Source: an uncultured bacterium (GTDB lineage: Bacteria > Actinomycetota > Actinomycetes > S36-B12). Taken from it: a stretch of DNA of 14,581 bases. The stretch covers positions 1-14,581 of the forward strand of contig CAITYI010000123.1 of the NCBI GenBank assembly GCA_903896585.1, read 5' to 3'. Positions 6,413 through 13,942 of the stretch are shown here, in pieces. The notes under the pieces were generated by a model that saw nothing but the letters and a program-made list of their open reading frames with translations, was not told where the DNA came from and did no database searches. Each line of letters begins with the position of its first letter. Positions within the stretch are counted from its first letter, which is position 1. Both the position numbers and the translations under genes were made by a program.

Positions 6413-7585
6413 ATGTTGACCAGAAGATTCACCGCCACTACCACCGCACTCGCCACTGCACTCACCCTCGCTCTCTCACTGTCCCTGCCGCTGGCCGCTG
6501 GCACGGCAGCCGCCCCCATGGGCGGGTACGCCAGTGAGGTGATTGCTCAGGATCTGAGCAATCAAAGCGCAAATACTGCCTCAATTGCCGCGACACCCAA
6601 TGCCCCCAACTCGCTGGTGATCACGGCCGCTCCCGGGGTGTCGCTGAAAGTCGAAACCGCCGGAAGTAAGCCTCGTTCGGTCACCACGAATAAAAAAGGG
6701 ACAGCTGTTGTGACACGGCTGATTGCCGGCCGCAACTACACCATTAATTCAGACAGCGAATCGATCACCGCCATGCCGGTTATTCCGGTTACCCCGGCAT
6801 CTAGCTTGCGGGTTGCCACCACCGACACACCCGGCAATGTGGAGCTCACCTGGAAGCATGCGGACACCCCCGCACAGGGTGCGGTGAAGTATCGGGTCAC
6901 TGCTGAACCAATCAACAATAATCAAGCAGCAATCACCGGCGAAACAACGCAACAGTCGTTTGTTCTGATCGGCCTTGATTTAGCAACCCGGTATCAATTC
7001 ACCGTGACTCCCATAAATGCACTCGGTGCGGGCAAACCTTCCACCGCAGTCATGGCGAGCTCCCTCGGTGAAATCACCGGAAAACCAATTGTTGAGCAAC
7101 CGCAACCGGTGCCAAGTCCACAGCCCACCCCGGTCGTGAATCCGCAACCAGTACCCGCACCTGCACCTGCTGGCCCATCGAGTCGAACAATTTATGTCTG
7201 CCCCGATGGTTTCACCGAAGTGGGAAACCTGTGTGAGAAAACCACGCCGTACACCTTCACCACGCGTACCTACTCCTACCACGACGAGACCTACACCGTC
7301 TCGGTTGAAAAACCGGGCCCGGCCTACGCCGCCGACATTGCTCAATCAACCGGCACGCCCTGCCCCTGGGGTGGCACGATTAATGCCGCCGGAGATCTGT
7401 GCTTAATGCCATCGGTCACGGAAACGCAAACCCGGACACGGCAGGTAAAGGACGCGATCCCCGCTGGCTTTACCGATAACGGCACCGAGTGGGTCAAAAA
7501 GAATGACATACCTGCCGGTTACACCGATAACGGGACCGAATGGAAGCAGATCACCGCTAAAGAAGCTCGCGTGGTGCCCGCATAG
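6413..7585 (+). CDS. Exported fibronectin type III protein with Pro-rich linker and repeated C-terminal tail
   Basis: A 390-residue exported protein. Residues 1-34 are a signal peptide (MLTRRF, long Ala/Leu core, TAAA). Residues 66-126 form a small beta region, and 128-219 a fibronectin type III domain (VELTWKHAD, VKYRVTAEPI, LDLATRYQFTVTPINALGAGKPS). A Pro/Gln-rich spacer (228-254) leads to two short Cys modules, CPDGFTEVGNLC (263-274) and CPWGGTINAAGDLC (317-330), and to two tandem 17-residue repeats (348-364 and 365-381) sharing IPAG(F/Y)TDNGTEW. No sortase signal or transmembrane anchor is seen, so it is probably secreted or wall-associated and binds a surface partner through FN3. The ATG at 6413 is chosen because AAGGAG lies 6 nt upstream and a signal peptide begins there; an earlier ATG at 6371 would precede that site. 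No catalytic motif is visible. Confidence 0.82.
   Translation: MLTRRFTATTTALATALTLALSLSLPLAAGTAAAPMGGYASEVIAQDLSNQSANTASIAATPNAPNSLVITAAPGVSLKVETAGSKPRSVTTNKKGTAVVTRLIAGRNYTINSDSESITAMPVIPVTPASSLRVATTDTPGNVELTWKHADTPAQGAVKYRVTAEPINNNQAAITGETTQQSFVLIGLDLATRYQFTVTPINALGAGKPSTAVMASSLGEITGKPIVEQPQPVPSPQPTPVVNPQPVPAPAPAGPSSRTIYVCPDGFTEVGNLCEKTTPYTFTTRTYSYHDETYTVSVEKPGPAYAADIAQSTGTPCPWGGTINAAGDLCLMPSVTETQTRTRQVKDAIPAGFTDNGTEWVKKNDIPAGYTDNGTEWKQITAKEARVVPA
7454..7555 (+). repeat. Two tandem 51-bp coding repeats in the FN3 protein tail
   Basis: The units at 7454-7504 and 7505-7555 encode A/D-IPAG-F/Y-TDNGTEW followed by a variable V/K-rich end. The amino acid core is nearly identical while the codons differ (for example GCTGGCTTT versus GCCGGTTAC), which points to an older duplication kept by selection on the protein. 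Confidence 0.75.
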
Positions 7586-7593
7586 GGCACCAC
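7571..7593 (+). other. Perfect stem-loop spanning the FN3 gene stop codon
   Basis: GTGGTGCCC (7571-7579) and GGGCACCAC (7585-7593) are exact reverse complements around the loop GCATA (7580-7584). The TAG stop (7583-7585) lies in the loop and first stem base. A smaller competing hairpin, CACCG-ACTT-CGGTG, follows at 7591-7604. There is no downstream T run, so it may be a transcript 3' end stabiliser, a factor-dependent terminator or a chance structure rather than an intrinsic terminator. Confidence 0.45.
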
Positions 7594-7646
7594 CGACTTC
7601 GGTGCACACCAAGCCGATTGATCAGGACTCAAACTTCCTTCAACTT

Positions 7647-7677
7647 CGCAATACACTCATCCGCAATACACTCATCC
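7647..7677 (+). repeat. Perfect 15-bp tandem duplication just upstream of the aminotransferase start
   Basis: CGCAATACACTCATC occurs at 7647-7661 and again at 7662-7676 with no mismatch and no gap, followed by one further base (C7677) that continues the repeat. The second copy ends 2 nt before the GTG start codon at 7679. Each copy contains TACACT, the proposed -10 hexamer. Confidence 0.9.
7667..7672 (+). promoter_or_regulatory. Putative -10 hexamer of a leaderless promoter for the aminotransferase
   Basis: TACACT ends exactly 6 nt before the GTG start codon at 7679, the spacing expected if transcription begins at the G of the start codon. It fits the TANNNT consensus. No Shine-Dalgarno exists upstream, which also favours a leaderless mRNA. 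A second TACACT, created by the 15-bp duplication, lies at 7652-7657. The -35 region is weak (TTCGCA at 7645-7650). Confidence 0.45.
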
Positions 7678-7678
7678 A

Positions 7679-8998
7679 GTGACGCAACGGGAACCACAGA
7701 CGGGCACCCAACTCTGGCAAAAAGCCAAGAAGTTGATCCCCGGTGGTTCCATGTTGCTAAGTAAGCGAGCTGAGATGTATTTGCCGGAAGGCTGGCCGGC
7801 CTATTTCTCCCGCACCGAAGGTTGCAGTGTGTGGGATCTCGACGGTCGCGAGTTCAAAGACCTGGGGCTCATGGGAGTTGGCACCAACATTCTTGGTTAC
7901 TCCCGACCAGAAGTTGACGCAGCCGTGCAGGAGACCGTGACCAAGGGCAACCTGTCAACATTGAATGCACCCGAAGAGGTCTACCTCGCCGAGAAACTTA
8001 TTGAACTGCACCCGTGGGCGGACATGGTCCGTTACGCCCGCAGCGGCGGGGAAGCGTGCGCCATTGCCGTGCGCATTGGTCGTGCGGCCAGCGGAAAAGA
8101 CAAGGTTGCCTTCTGCGGCTACCACGGTTGGCACGACTGGTACTTGGCGGCAAACCTCAGCGACGACGATTCACTCACCGGCCACCTTCTGCCCGGGCTA
8201 GAACCCAATGGGGTTCCCAAAGCACTCACTGGGACTTCCATTCCATTCCAGTTCAACGACCTTGACCAGATCACCACCATCATGGAATCCGATCCCAATA
8301 TTGGTGTGATCTACATGGAGGTGCAGCGAAGTGATCCGCCCGCACCCGGATTTCTCGAGGGTGTTCGCGCCCTAGCCGACAAACACAATGCCGTACTTAT
8401 TTTCGATGAATGCACCAGCGGTTTCCGCCGCGAAATGGGTGGCATGCACCTGCACTACGGCGTTGAGCCCGATATCGCTACCTTCGGTAAGACTTTAGGC
8501 AACGGCTACGCAATCACTGCCATCATTGGTCGGGCCGAGGTTATGCAAGCAGCTCAAACCAGTTTCATTTCGAGTACTTTTTGGACAGAGCGAATCGGAC
8601 CAACCGCAGCCCTTGCCACCCTCGAGGTCATGGCCAAAGAGGATGCTCCTGCACGAGTGCACGAAATTGGCATCACAATCCAAGAAATGTGGAAGCAACT
8701 CGGTGACTCCGTGGGTTTGACGGTAACAACCGGTGGGCTGCCGGCACTTGCCAACTTCACTGTTGTCGGACTTGACCCACTCGCGGTTAAGACCTACATC
8801 ACGTCACGAATGTTGGATCAGGGTTACCTGTCGGGGAACTCACTGTACGTGTCGATTGCGCACACGAATTCCATTCTCGACCAGTACTACCAAGCACTTG
8901 CGGTTGTCTTTGCCGAACTCGCAGCCATGGACGACACCCGGTTGGCTGCTGCCTTGCCGCATGGAACCGCCCAAGCTGGGTTCAAACGCCTGACCTAA
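7679..8998 (+). CDS. Class III aminotransferase (glutamate-1-semialdehyde aminomutase-like)
   Basis: A 439-residue PLP enzyme of fold type I. Recognisable elements are LIPGGSMLLSKR (19-30), RYARSGGEACAIAVRIGR (118-135), the PLP-contacting YHGWHDWYLA (148-157), Asp243 in IFDECTSGFR, and the probable Schiff-base lysine Lys271 in FGKTLGNGYAITAIIG. It resembles HemL in layout, but the YHGWHDW segment and SGGEA in place of NSGTEA fit aminotransferases found in surface-polysaccharide and secondary pathways better than tetrapyrrole synthesis. It could transaminate a keto-sugar or sugar acid for the neighbouring glycan genes; that is inference. The GTG start is the only usable start after the in-frame TGA at 7619-7621, and it has no Shine-Dalgarno. 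The TAA stop directly abuts the stop of the convergent GT4 gene. Confidence 0.87.
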   Translation: MTQREPQTGTQLWQKAKKLIPGGSMLLSKRAEMYLPEGWPAYFSRTEGCSVWDLDGREFKDLGLMGVGTNILGYSRPEVDAAVQETVTKGNLSTLNAPEEVYLAEKLIELHPWADMVRYARSGGEACAIAVRIGRAASGKDKVAFCGYHGWHDWYLAANLSDDDSLTGHLLPGLEPNGVPKALTGTSIPFQFNDLDQITTIMESDPNIGVIYMEVQRSDPPAPGFLEGVRALADKHNAVLIFDECTSGFRREMGGMHLHYGVEPDIATFGKTLGNGYAITAIIGRAEVMQAAQTSFISSTFWTERIGPTAALATLEVMAKEDAPARVHEIGITIQEMWKQLGDSVGLTVTTGGLPALANFTVVGLDPLAVKTYITSRMLDQGYLSGNSLYVSIAHTNSILDQYYQALAVVFAELAAMDDTRLAAALPHGTAQAGFKRLT

Positions 8999-10135
8999 TT
9001 AACTTTTGCATGCCCTTGCAACAACATCAACAAATGTTTTCCATTGCGGGATAGCTGAAGCGTCAATGTCACCACGAAGTTCCGCTACAACTGCATTCTG
9101 GGAGTAACGACGGAACATCTCGACCAGTTGTTCATGGGTGTGTCCGGGAAGTCGAGTGGCACCAACTGAATCCATGATTTCGGCTGCAGGTTGGGTTCCG
9201 GAATACAACACGGGGGTGCCCAGTGCGACCGCCTCGAGAACCGGGATTCCATAACCCTCGGTACCGATTGCCAGAAATACATTCGCGGCGGCAATGTGAT
9301 CACGCACTTCTTGATCACTTGCTCGCTGAATCCACTTCACTCGAGCACCGTTGTTAATTGCATTTCTCAAGGCAGCATTAATTGATTCATCGGATGAATT
9401 CGCACCACCAATAAAAATCAATTCGGCGTTATCTAGTTCGGCTTCCACAAATGCCTGCAAAATTTCAACGGGCATCTTCCGCGCTTCTAGGGTGCCTAGG
9501 CGCAAGAAAGTGATTCGATCCTCGGTTGACGCGGGGGCGCGCACGACCAGATGGTCCCCACCGGGGTGTGCGACTTCGGTCATGAGGTTCATGGGACGGC
9601 GCAGGGCTGACCAGACTTCTTCGCGGGCGTGCTCCGAGATACACACCACGCGATCAGCAGAGGCCAATTGCCGGAAATAGTCACTGACATAGGGGGCCAT
9701 GTCCGGGGGGAATCGGTAATTACGTGGTTCGGTCATGGGCAGAGCATCGAACCCAATCATGACCGTGATCATGCTCGCATTGAAAATTCGGAATCGTTGG
9801 AGAACAACCGGTGAGTAACTAACTTCCGGTAACAGCCACGCGGTGTACATGGACAACAGATCAGCCTCACGCACACGCGGCGCCTGTGTGTCACTAATGG
9901 CGTCCTTGACCAACTGACGTACATCAGCATCCGGCGGCTGCTCCTGAAATGGAATAGACAAGACATTGAAGGCCTGCGAAGCAGTGAGGAGTGCGTACAA
10001 ACCACGATCAGGGAAAATGAAGTCAGCCTCTATTTCACCTAGCGGCCATTCTTGGGCAAGGTATTGCAGTACTCGCTGAATACCTGAGCCATAAGGATCA
10101 CTGGCAAATTGCTCGAGGTCGATTCCCACTCTCAC
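8999..10135 (-). CDS. GT4-family glycosyltransferase
   Basis: A 378-residue retaining glycosyltransferase of the GT-B fold. It opens MRVGIDLEQFASDPYGSGIQR, the glycine-containing acceptor-side loop. The second domain has FLRLGTLEARK (210-220), where the nucleotide-sugar-contacting Arg/Lys lie, and ends with the E-x7-E motif GTEGYGIPVLEA (Glu293, Glu301). VVCISEHAREEV (163-174) is another GT4 hallmark. It probably adds one sugar to a cytoplasmic lipid-linked surface glycan; donor and acceptor are not determinable. The GTG start overlaps the stop of the upstream FkbM-GT4-GT4 gene as GTGA (10132-10135), so the two are translationally coupled and very likely work on the same glycan. The gene ends at the convergent aminotransferase without any spacer. 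Confidence 0.87.
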   Translation of the reverse strand: MRVGIDLEQFASDPYGSGIQRVLQYLAQEWPLGEIEADFIFPDRGLYALLTASQAFNVLSIPFQEQPPDADVRQLVKDAISDTQAPRVREADLLSMYTAWLLPEVSYSPVVLQRFRIFNASMITVMIGFDALPMTEPRNYRFPPDMAPYVSDYFRQLASADRVVCISEHAREEVWSALRRPMNLMTEVAHPGGDHLVVRAPASTEDRITFLRLGTLEARKMPVEILQAFVEAELDNAELIFIGGANSSDESINAALRNAINNGARVKWIQRASDQEVRDHIAAANVFLAIGTEGYGIPVLEAVALGTPVLYSGTQPAAEIMDSVGATRLPGHTHEQLVEMFRRYSQNAVVAELRGDIDASAIPQWKTFVDVVARACKS

Positions 10136-13100
10136 GACTGGTGCACTTCCTGCAATACCCGAAGAAACTCTTGGGCGTATTGAGCGGGTGAATGCCCCCG
10201 CAAGTACTCAATGCGCATGCGTTCGCGATCACTGTCAGGAATCACCTGCTGGATACATTGTTCAATCTGCTGCGCCACCATCACGGGACTGACGTATTCG
10301 GGAATGGGGAATACAAACTCAGGTGCATCAACATCGCGCACCAGACCACTGCTGGCAACTGAGGTCACGCCGTACCCAGCAAGATCACCCAATGGTCCGC
10401 TCACTCCGAGAAGGGAGCTGATGCGCAACTGAACCCCGATATCGGTTGCCAGCAGGTAATCCCGAAACTGTTGATCGGTGAGAAAACCGGTAATCTCAAA
10501 GTCGCGCAAACCGGCATACTCTGCTTGGGCGAGTAACTGGGCTTCTTCTTCCGGTGATGCTGCTCCGGCGAAGTGCAAGCTGACCGGATAACCCCATTGT
10601 TGTAACCATGATGCTGCTTCAACCACAACACCTGACATTTTGGTTCGCATATCAATGAAACCAAGGCTGGTGAGGTGGATTCTTTCCGGATCAAATCCCA
10701 GTCGCCCTTTTGCAGCAACTCGATCCACTGAACCAATGCTGTGCAGTTCCGGGTCTCGGTAATTCGGGAAGGTGATCACGGTCGGTTCAATTCCAGTCTC
10801 GCGGGTAATCCGGTCCTTGGCAGATGGTGAGTGGAATACAAATTGCTGTGCATGACGAACCAGTTCCCACAGCGCCGCATTTTGCAACAGGCGCATGTCT
10901 GCAATTTGGTCATCAAGTGACGGGTCAATATTTCGCGGAGCATGGGGATCATCTGTTCGAAGCATTAACTCCTGCAATCCGCCAACACCGCGTAGTGCCA
11001 TATAGAACTCATTCATGCGGGTGTCGTGGGCCACGACCACACAGGGAGTAATGGCGGTCAGTTGAACAAATGGAAGATGAAAGTGACTGTTGCCTACAAC
11101 AGAAACGAGGACATCGTGATTATGGGCGCCGTTGTTGGCAAAGAGTTCGTCAACCGGTCGAACCTGGATGTCGACTCCACTGGGCAGTGACTCAAGCGGA
11201 TTGGCATCTGCAGTGGTGTACACGGTCACGTCAGCGATCTTGGCTAGTTCAATACCAATAATTGTTGAAAAATCCGCAACACCAGATCGCTGCGGTGACC
11301 AAGGGGTGGCAAAGCCAATATTGAGTCGTCTGTCCGCTGTCACAACTCGCGGCCCCTCAGCTACCACCGCAGGTGTACCAGCAGGAATGGTCTTTACTTT
11401 CTTTGCGATTACTTCTTCAAGGCTCACATGCTTATGCCCGAGCAAGGTACGTCTTTGCTTGGCTGCACTCGTTCCGCTACCTCGATGCCGGTTAATTGCT
11501 GTGGCAAATGCTGGCAAGTCTTGTGGGTCGGCGAGATAACTGCCACGGCCAATCAACTCACGGTGCGCCGGGATATCTGAGGCAACAATGGGCGTACCGG
11601 CAGCGACTGCTTCCAGAATGGGAAGTGAGAGTCCTTCATCAAAAGATGGCACCACAATCACACTGGCACTGGCCAGAAGTTGAGCCATGTCAGAAGGTGA
11701 AAGGTGTGGGAGTGCTCGTGCCTCACCGGGACGTATTGCGGCGGCAATCGACAGGTGATGCACGTGGTCTTTGCGGTGAGCCATTCCCACAACTTGAACA
11801 TCGCGGCTGGAATCTGAACTGGTTGCCACGCCAATGGCAGCCAGCGCACCGAAAGTGTTTTTGCGTGCTTCGTCTCCGGTCATCACCACAATCGGCCCAG
11901 CCGCGCGACCGGATGTTGCTCCGTCGCCCGGTGTAATTGCCTCCGGCCACGCAACAGCAGCGCTGAAGCTTTGGGCGGGAATACCGCGCCCGGTGAGGAA
12001 TTGCACCAACTCACCCTTGGTGACTTCTGAAATGCAGAGGAAATCGTTGTAGGTGGCCAGGGAATCTAGTGCGGCTGCATATTCCGCTCGAGGGGCAACG
12101 TGGCGCAGATACACACTCGGAAAATGCATGGGAATGAAATCAAAGACAATGGCTATCTTGGCAATATCGCGCTGCAGTAGTTCAATTAACGGTCGCGGAT
12201 CCGCGGTCATGGGTGAGGGTTGAACAACTAATGCAAACTCCGATACCCGAGCCAGACTCACGGCAGCAACCTGTTCGCACTGACCAACGAGTTCACTGGG
12301 CAACTGGTTCAGACCAGGATCCACCAACAGCACAATGTCCTGATCAGCTGCACTAGCTCGAACACTCGCCAGCGCTGCATGCGCGAATCTTCCAATTCCG
12401 CGCGCACCGAAGGTCGGTGTCTGAAGTGAGCGAGCATCAAAAAGGATCCTGCCGCCAGAAACAGAGTCAGAGAATTTCGAATTTGCATTTATTCGCAGCC
12501 GGTTTCGTAACGCCGCAAGTGTTCGACCCAGTTCATCGTTCATGCCATCGGTGCGAATTTCCAACTGGGCATCGGTGTCAAATGGACCACCAGCCAACCA
12601 CGATTCAATCTCGGTGACCTGTTCCTGCGAAAGCGGACCAAGTTCCAAACCGGCTGTTGGCACAGGTGGCTTCAATTCCGGGTTCGCCCACGAAGGCGTG
12701 AACGCACTCGGACTTCCCAGGAATGCCGGATCCGTGTACACCTGCATGGCGGGTTCCACAATGCGTAGGTGCCGTTTACGTATTGTCCATCGGTATAGTG
12801 GAGCCGGCAGTTTGCCGCTGGCCGAAATCAGGGTTGATTTCACCTTGTGCAGGACTCGGTCAATAGGTTGGGCAATTCGGTTTGCGCGTGAGGTGCTCAC
12901 TGCGTTGAGTTGTTGGGTAAGCGCTGCAAGTTGCTGATCTTTTGTCTGTGCTGCTTCAATCTCGCTGGCCTGGTTGAGTAATAAGGCTCGCTGCCATGCG
13001 ACGCGGTTATAGGACTTATTGGCCAAGTCCGCAGCTGAAGCGTTATCGCTGCTCATCCAGCCGTACCGACCTGCGTCAATGGGATTCAAGGGTGTGGCAA

Positions 13101-13791
13101 TGTCGTTGAATAATTCAGCATGTTCTTGTGCAACATACCAACGGTTTATTCCATCGAAGGCAACATCGCGGTAATTGCTGTCGATCAGGTGCGACTGCCA
13201 ATTCTCGTGATTGGGCTCTTTCGTCTCCGCATCAATTGCTTCAATGCACATCACCCACGGCCGAAACCTGTTCAGATCGAGTCCAGCGAGGACCAGCGGT
13301 TCAGCACCTTCCACGTCAATACTCATGAAATGAATATGGGAACTCACATAATGAATATCGGAGTCGGTGCGGTTCGCGAAGTATTCCTCGAGGATCTGAT
13401 TCAACGGCTTGGTGGGCACCCGGAATTCCTCCACGGCGAATCCGGCGACTTCGGCAGCTTGGGCTTCGGATCCGCTGAGGGTTCCCAAACCGGTTCCCAG
13501 AACCCGGTGAAAAGTGACCACACCACCGCGATCACTGGCAGCCACCTCCACCACCTGGTCCTCGGGCCGGAATCTGCGCAATTGCCCGGCAAAATCCGGA
13601 TCCGCTTCCACCAGGAGCCCTCGCCAACCCTGTTCATAGAGACTGGCCGTAATCGAGAGGTCAAATGGGTGGTTGGCTCCCACGTCCACATAGGTGAAGT
13701 GACCGCTAGCCGCGGGGGGAGTCAGTGACCGAAATGCCCGCCAGAGTCTGACATCCTCACCATTTTGGGAGTAGGAGATCAGCCGCGACAC
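10132..13791 (-). CDS. FkbM methyltransferase-GT4-GT4 three-domain glycan enzyme
   Basis: A 1219-residue fusion. Residues 1-225 are an FkbM-type SAM methyltransferase: ISYSQNGEDVRLWRAF, YVDVGANHPFD (34-44), LLVEADP (59-65) and MSIDVEGAEPL (156-166). A linker with a short heptad-like helix (about 270-300) follows. The first GT4 domain (about 448-770) starts RILFDARSLQ and has RGIGR (465-469), CISEVTKGEL and a clear E-x7-E in SFDEGLSLPILEA (Glu719, Glu727). The second (about 822-1217) starts LNIGFATPWSPQRSGVADFS and ends in SGPLGDLAGYGVTS (1131-1144), where the usual Glu residues appear as Gly1129 and Asp1136, so its activity is uncertain. It likely adds one or two sugars and an O-methyl group to a surface glycan in the cytoplasm. 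The GTG start at 13791 puts the QNGED motif at the expected N-terminus. GAGGAG touches the start codon too closely to serve as a normal Shine-Dalgarno, and TACGCT lies 6 nt upstream, favouring a leaderless mRNA. It overlaps the next GT4 gene by 4 bp. Confidence 0.87.
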   Translation of the reverse strand: MSRLISYSQNGEDVRLWRAFRSLTPPAASGHFTYVDVGANHPFDLSITASLYEQGWRGLLVEADPDFAGQLRRFRPEDQVVEVAASDRGGVVTFHRVLGTGLGTLSGSEAQAAEVAGFAVEEFRVPTKPLNQILEEYFANRTDSDIHYVSSHIHFMSIDVEGAEPLVLAGLDLNRFRPWVMCIEAIDAETKEPNHENWQSHLIDSNYRDVAFDGINRWYVAQEHAELFNDIATPLNPIDAGRYGWMSSDNASAADLANKSYNRVAWQRALLLNQASEIEAAQTKDQQLAALTQQLNAVSTSRANRIAQPIDRVLHKVKSTLISASGKLPAPLYRWTIRKRHLRIVEPAMQVYTDPAFLGSPSAFTPSWANPELKPPVPTAGLELGPLSQEQVTEIESWLAGGPFDTDAQLEIRTDGMNDELGRTLAALRNRLRINANSKFSDSVSGGRILFDARSLQTPTFGARGIGRFAHAALASVRASAADQDIVLLVDPGLNQLPSELVGQCEQVAAVSLARVSEFALVVQPSPMTADPRPLIELLQRDIAKIAIVFDFIPMHFPSVYLRHVAPRAEYAAALDSLATYNDFLCISEVTKGELVQFLTGRGIPAQSFSAAVAWPEAITPGDGATSGRAAGPIVVMTGDEARKNTFGALAAIGVATSSDSSRDVQVVGMAHRKDHVHHLSIAAAIRPGEARALPHLSPSDMAQLLASASVIVVPSFDEGLSLPILEAVAAGTPIVASDIPAHRELIGRGSYLADPQDLPAFATAINRHRGSGTSAAKQRRTLLGHKHVSLEEVIAKKVKTIPAGTPAVVAEGPRVVTADRRLNIGFATPWSPQRSGVADFSTIIGIELAKIADVTVYTTADANPLESLPSGVDIQVRPVDELFANNGAHNHDVLVSVVGNSHFHLPFVQLTAITPCVVVAHDTRMNEFYMALRGVGGLQELMLRTDDPHAPRNIDPSLDDQIADMRLLQNAALWELVRHAQQFVFHSPSAKDRITRETGIEPTVITFPNYRDPELHSIGSVDRVAAKGRLGFDPERIHLTSLGFIDMRTKMSGVVVEAASWLQQWGYPVSLHFAGAASPEEEAQLLAQAEYAGLRDFEITGFLTDQQFRDYLLATDIGVQLRISSLLGVSGPLGDLAGYGVTSVASSGLVRDVDAPEFVFPIPEYVSPVMVAQQIEQCIQQVIPDSDRERMRIEYLRGHSPAQYAQEFLRVLQEVHQS

Positions 13792-13797
13792 TCCTCA

Positions 13798-13803
13798 AGC
13801 GTA
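13798..13803 (-). promoter_or_regulatory. Putative -10 hexamer of a leaderless promoter for the glycan operon
   Basis: On the minus strand TACGCT ends 6 nt before the GTG start at 13791, the same geometry as at the aminotransferase gene. It fits TANNNT, and no good -35 hexamer is visible. Transcription would begin at the start codon. Confidence 0.4.
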
Positions 13804-13942
13804 GATGCACCTATGGACCAGAGCGGTGCAGCACGCCCCAAGTGGGCAGCAGGGTGTAACGGGATCACCGGGTTAGACTCACGAGCACCAAAAGTCATGT
13901 TCGATCGCGAAATGACGTTCGCCCGCTATCTGATGGAGTCGT
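13804..13942. other. Divergent intergenic region between glycan operon and membrane-protein gene
   Basis: About 150 bp lie between divergent starts. On the plus strand TAGACT at 13874-13879 fits a -10 and would give a leader of roughly 57 nt; a weak GGAG (13935-13938) precedes the ATG at 13943. No conserved RNA element, repeat or small gene is recognisable. Confidence 0.4.

Noticed and set aside
7679..8998. Naming the aminotransferase hemL
   Set aside because: The substrate-loop segments differ from HemL and the neighbourhood is not tetrapyrrole synthesis.
13120..13728. Plus-strand open frame of 202 codons
   Set aside because: It is antisense to the well-supported FkbM methyltransferase domain and shows no recognisable motif.
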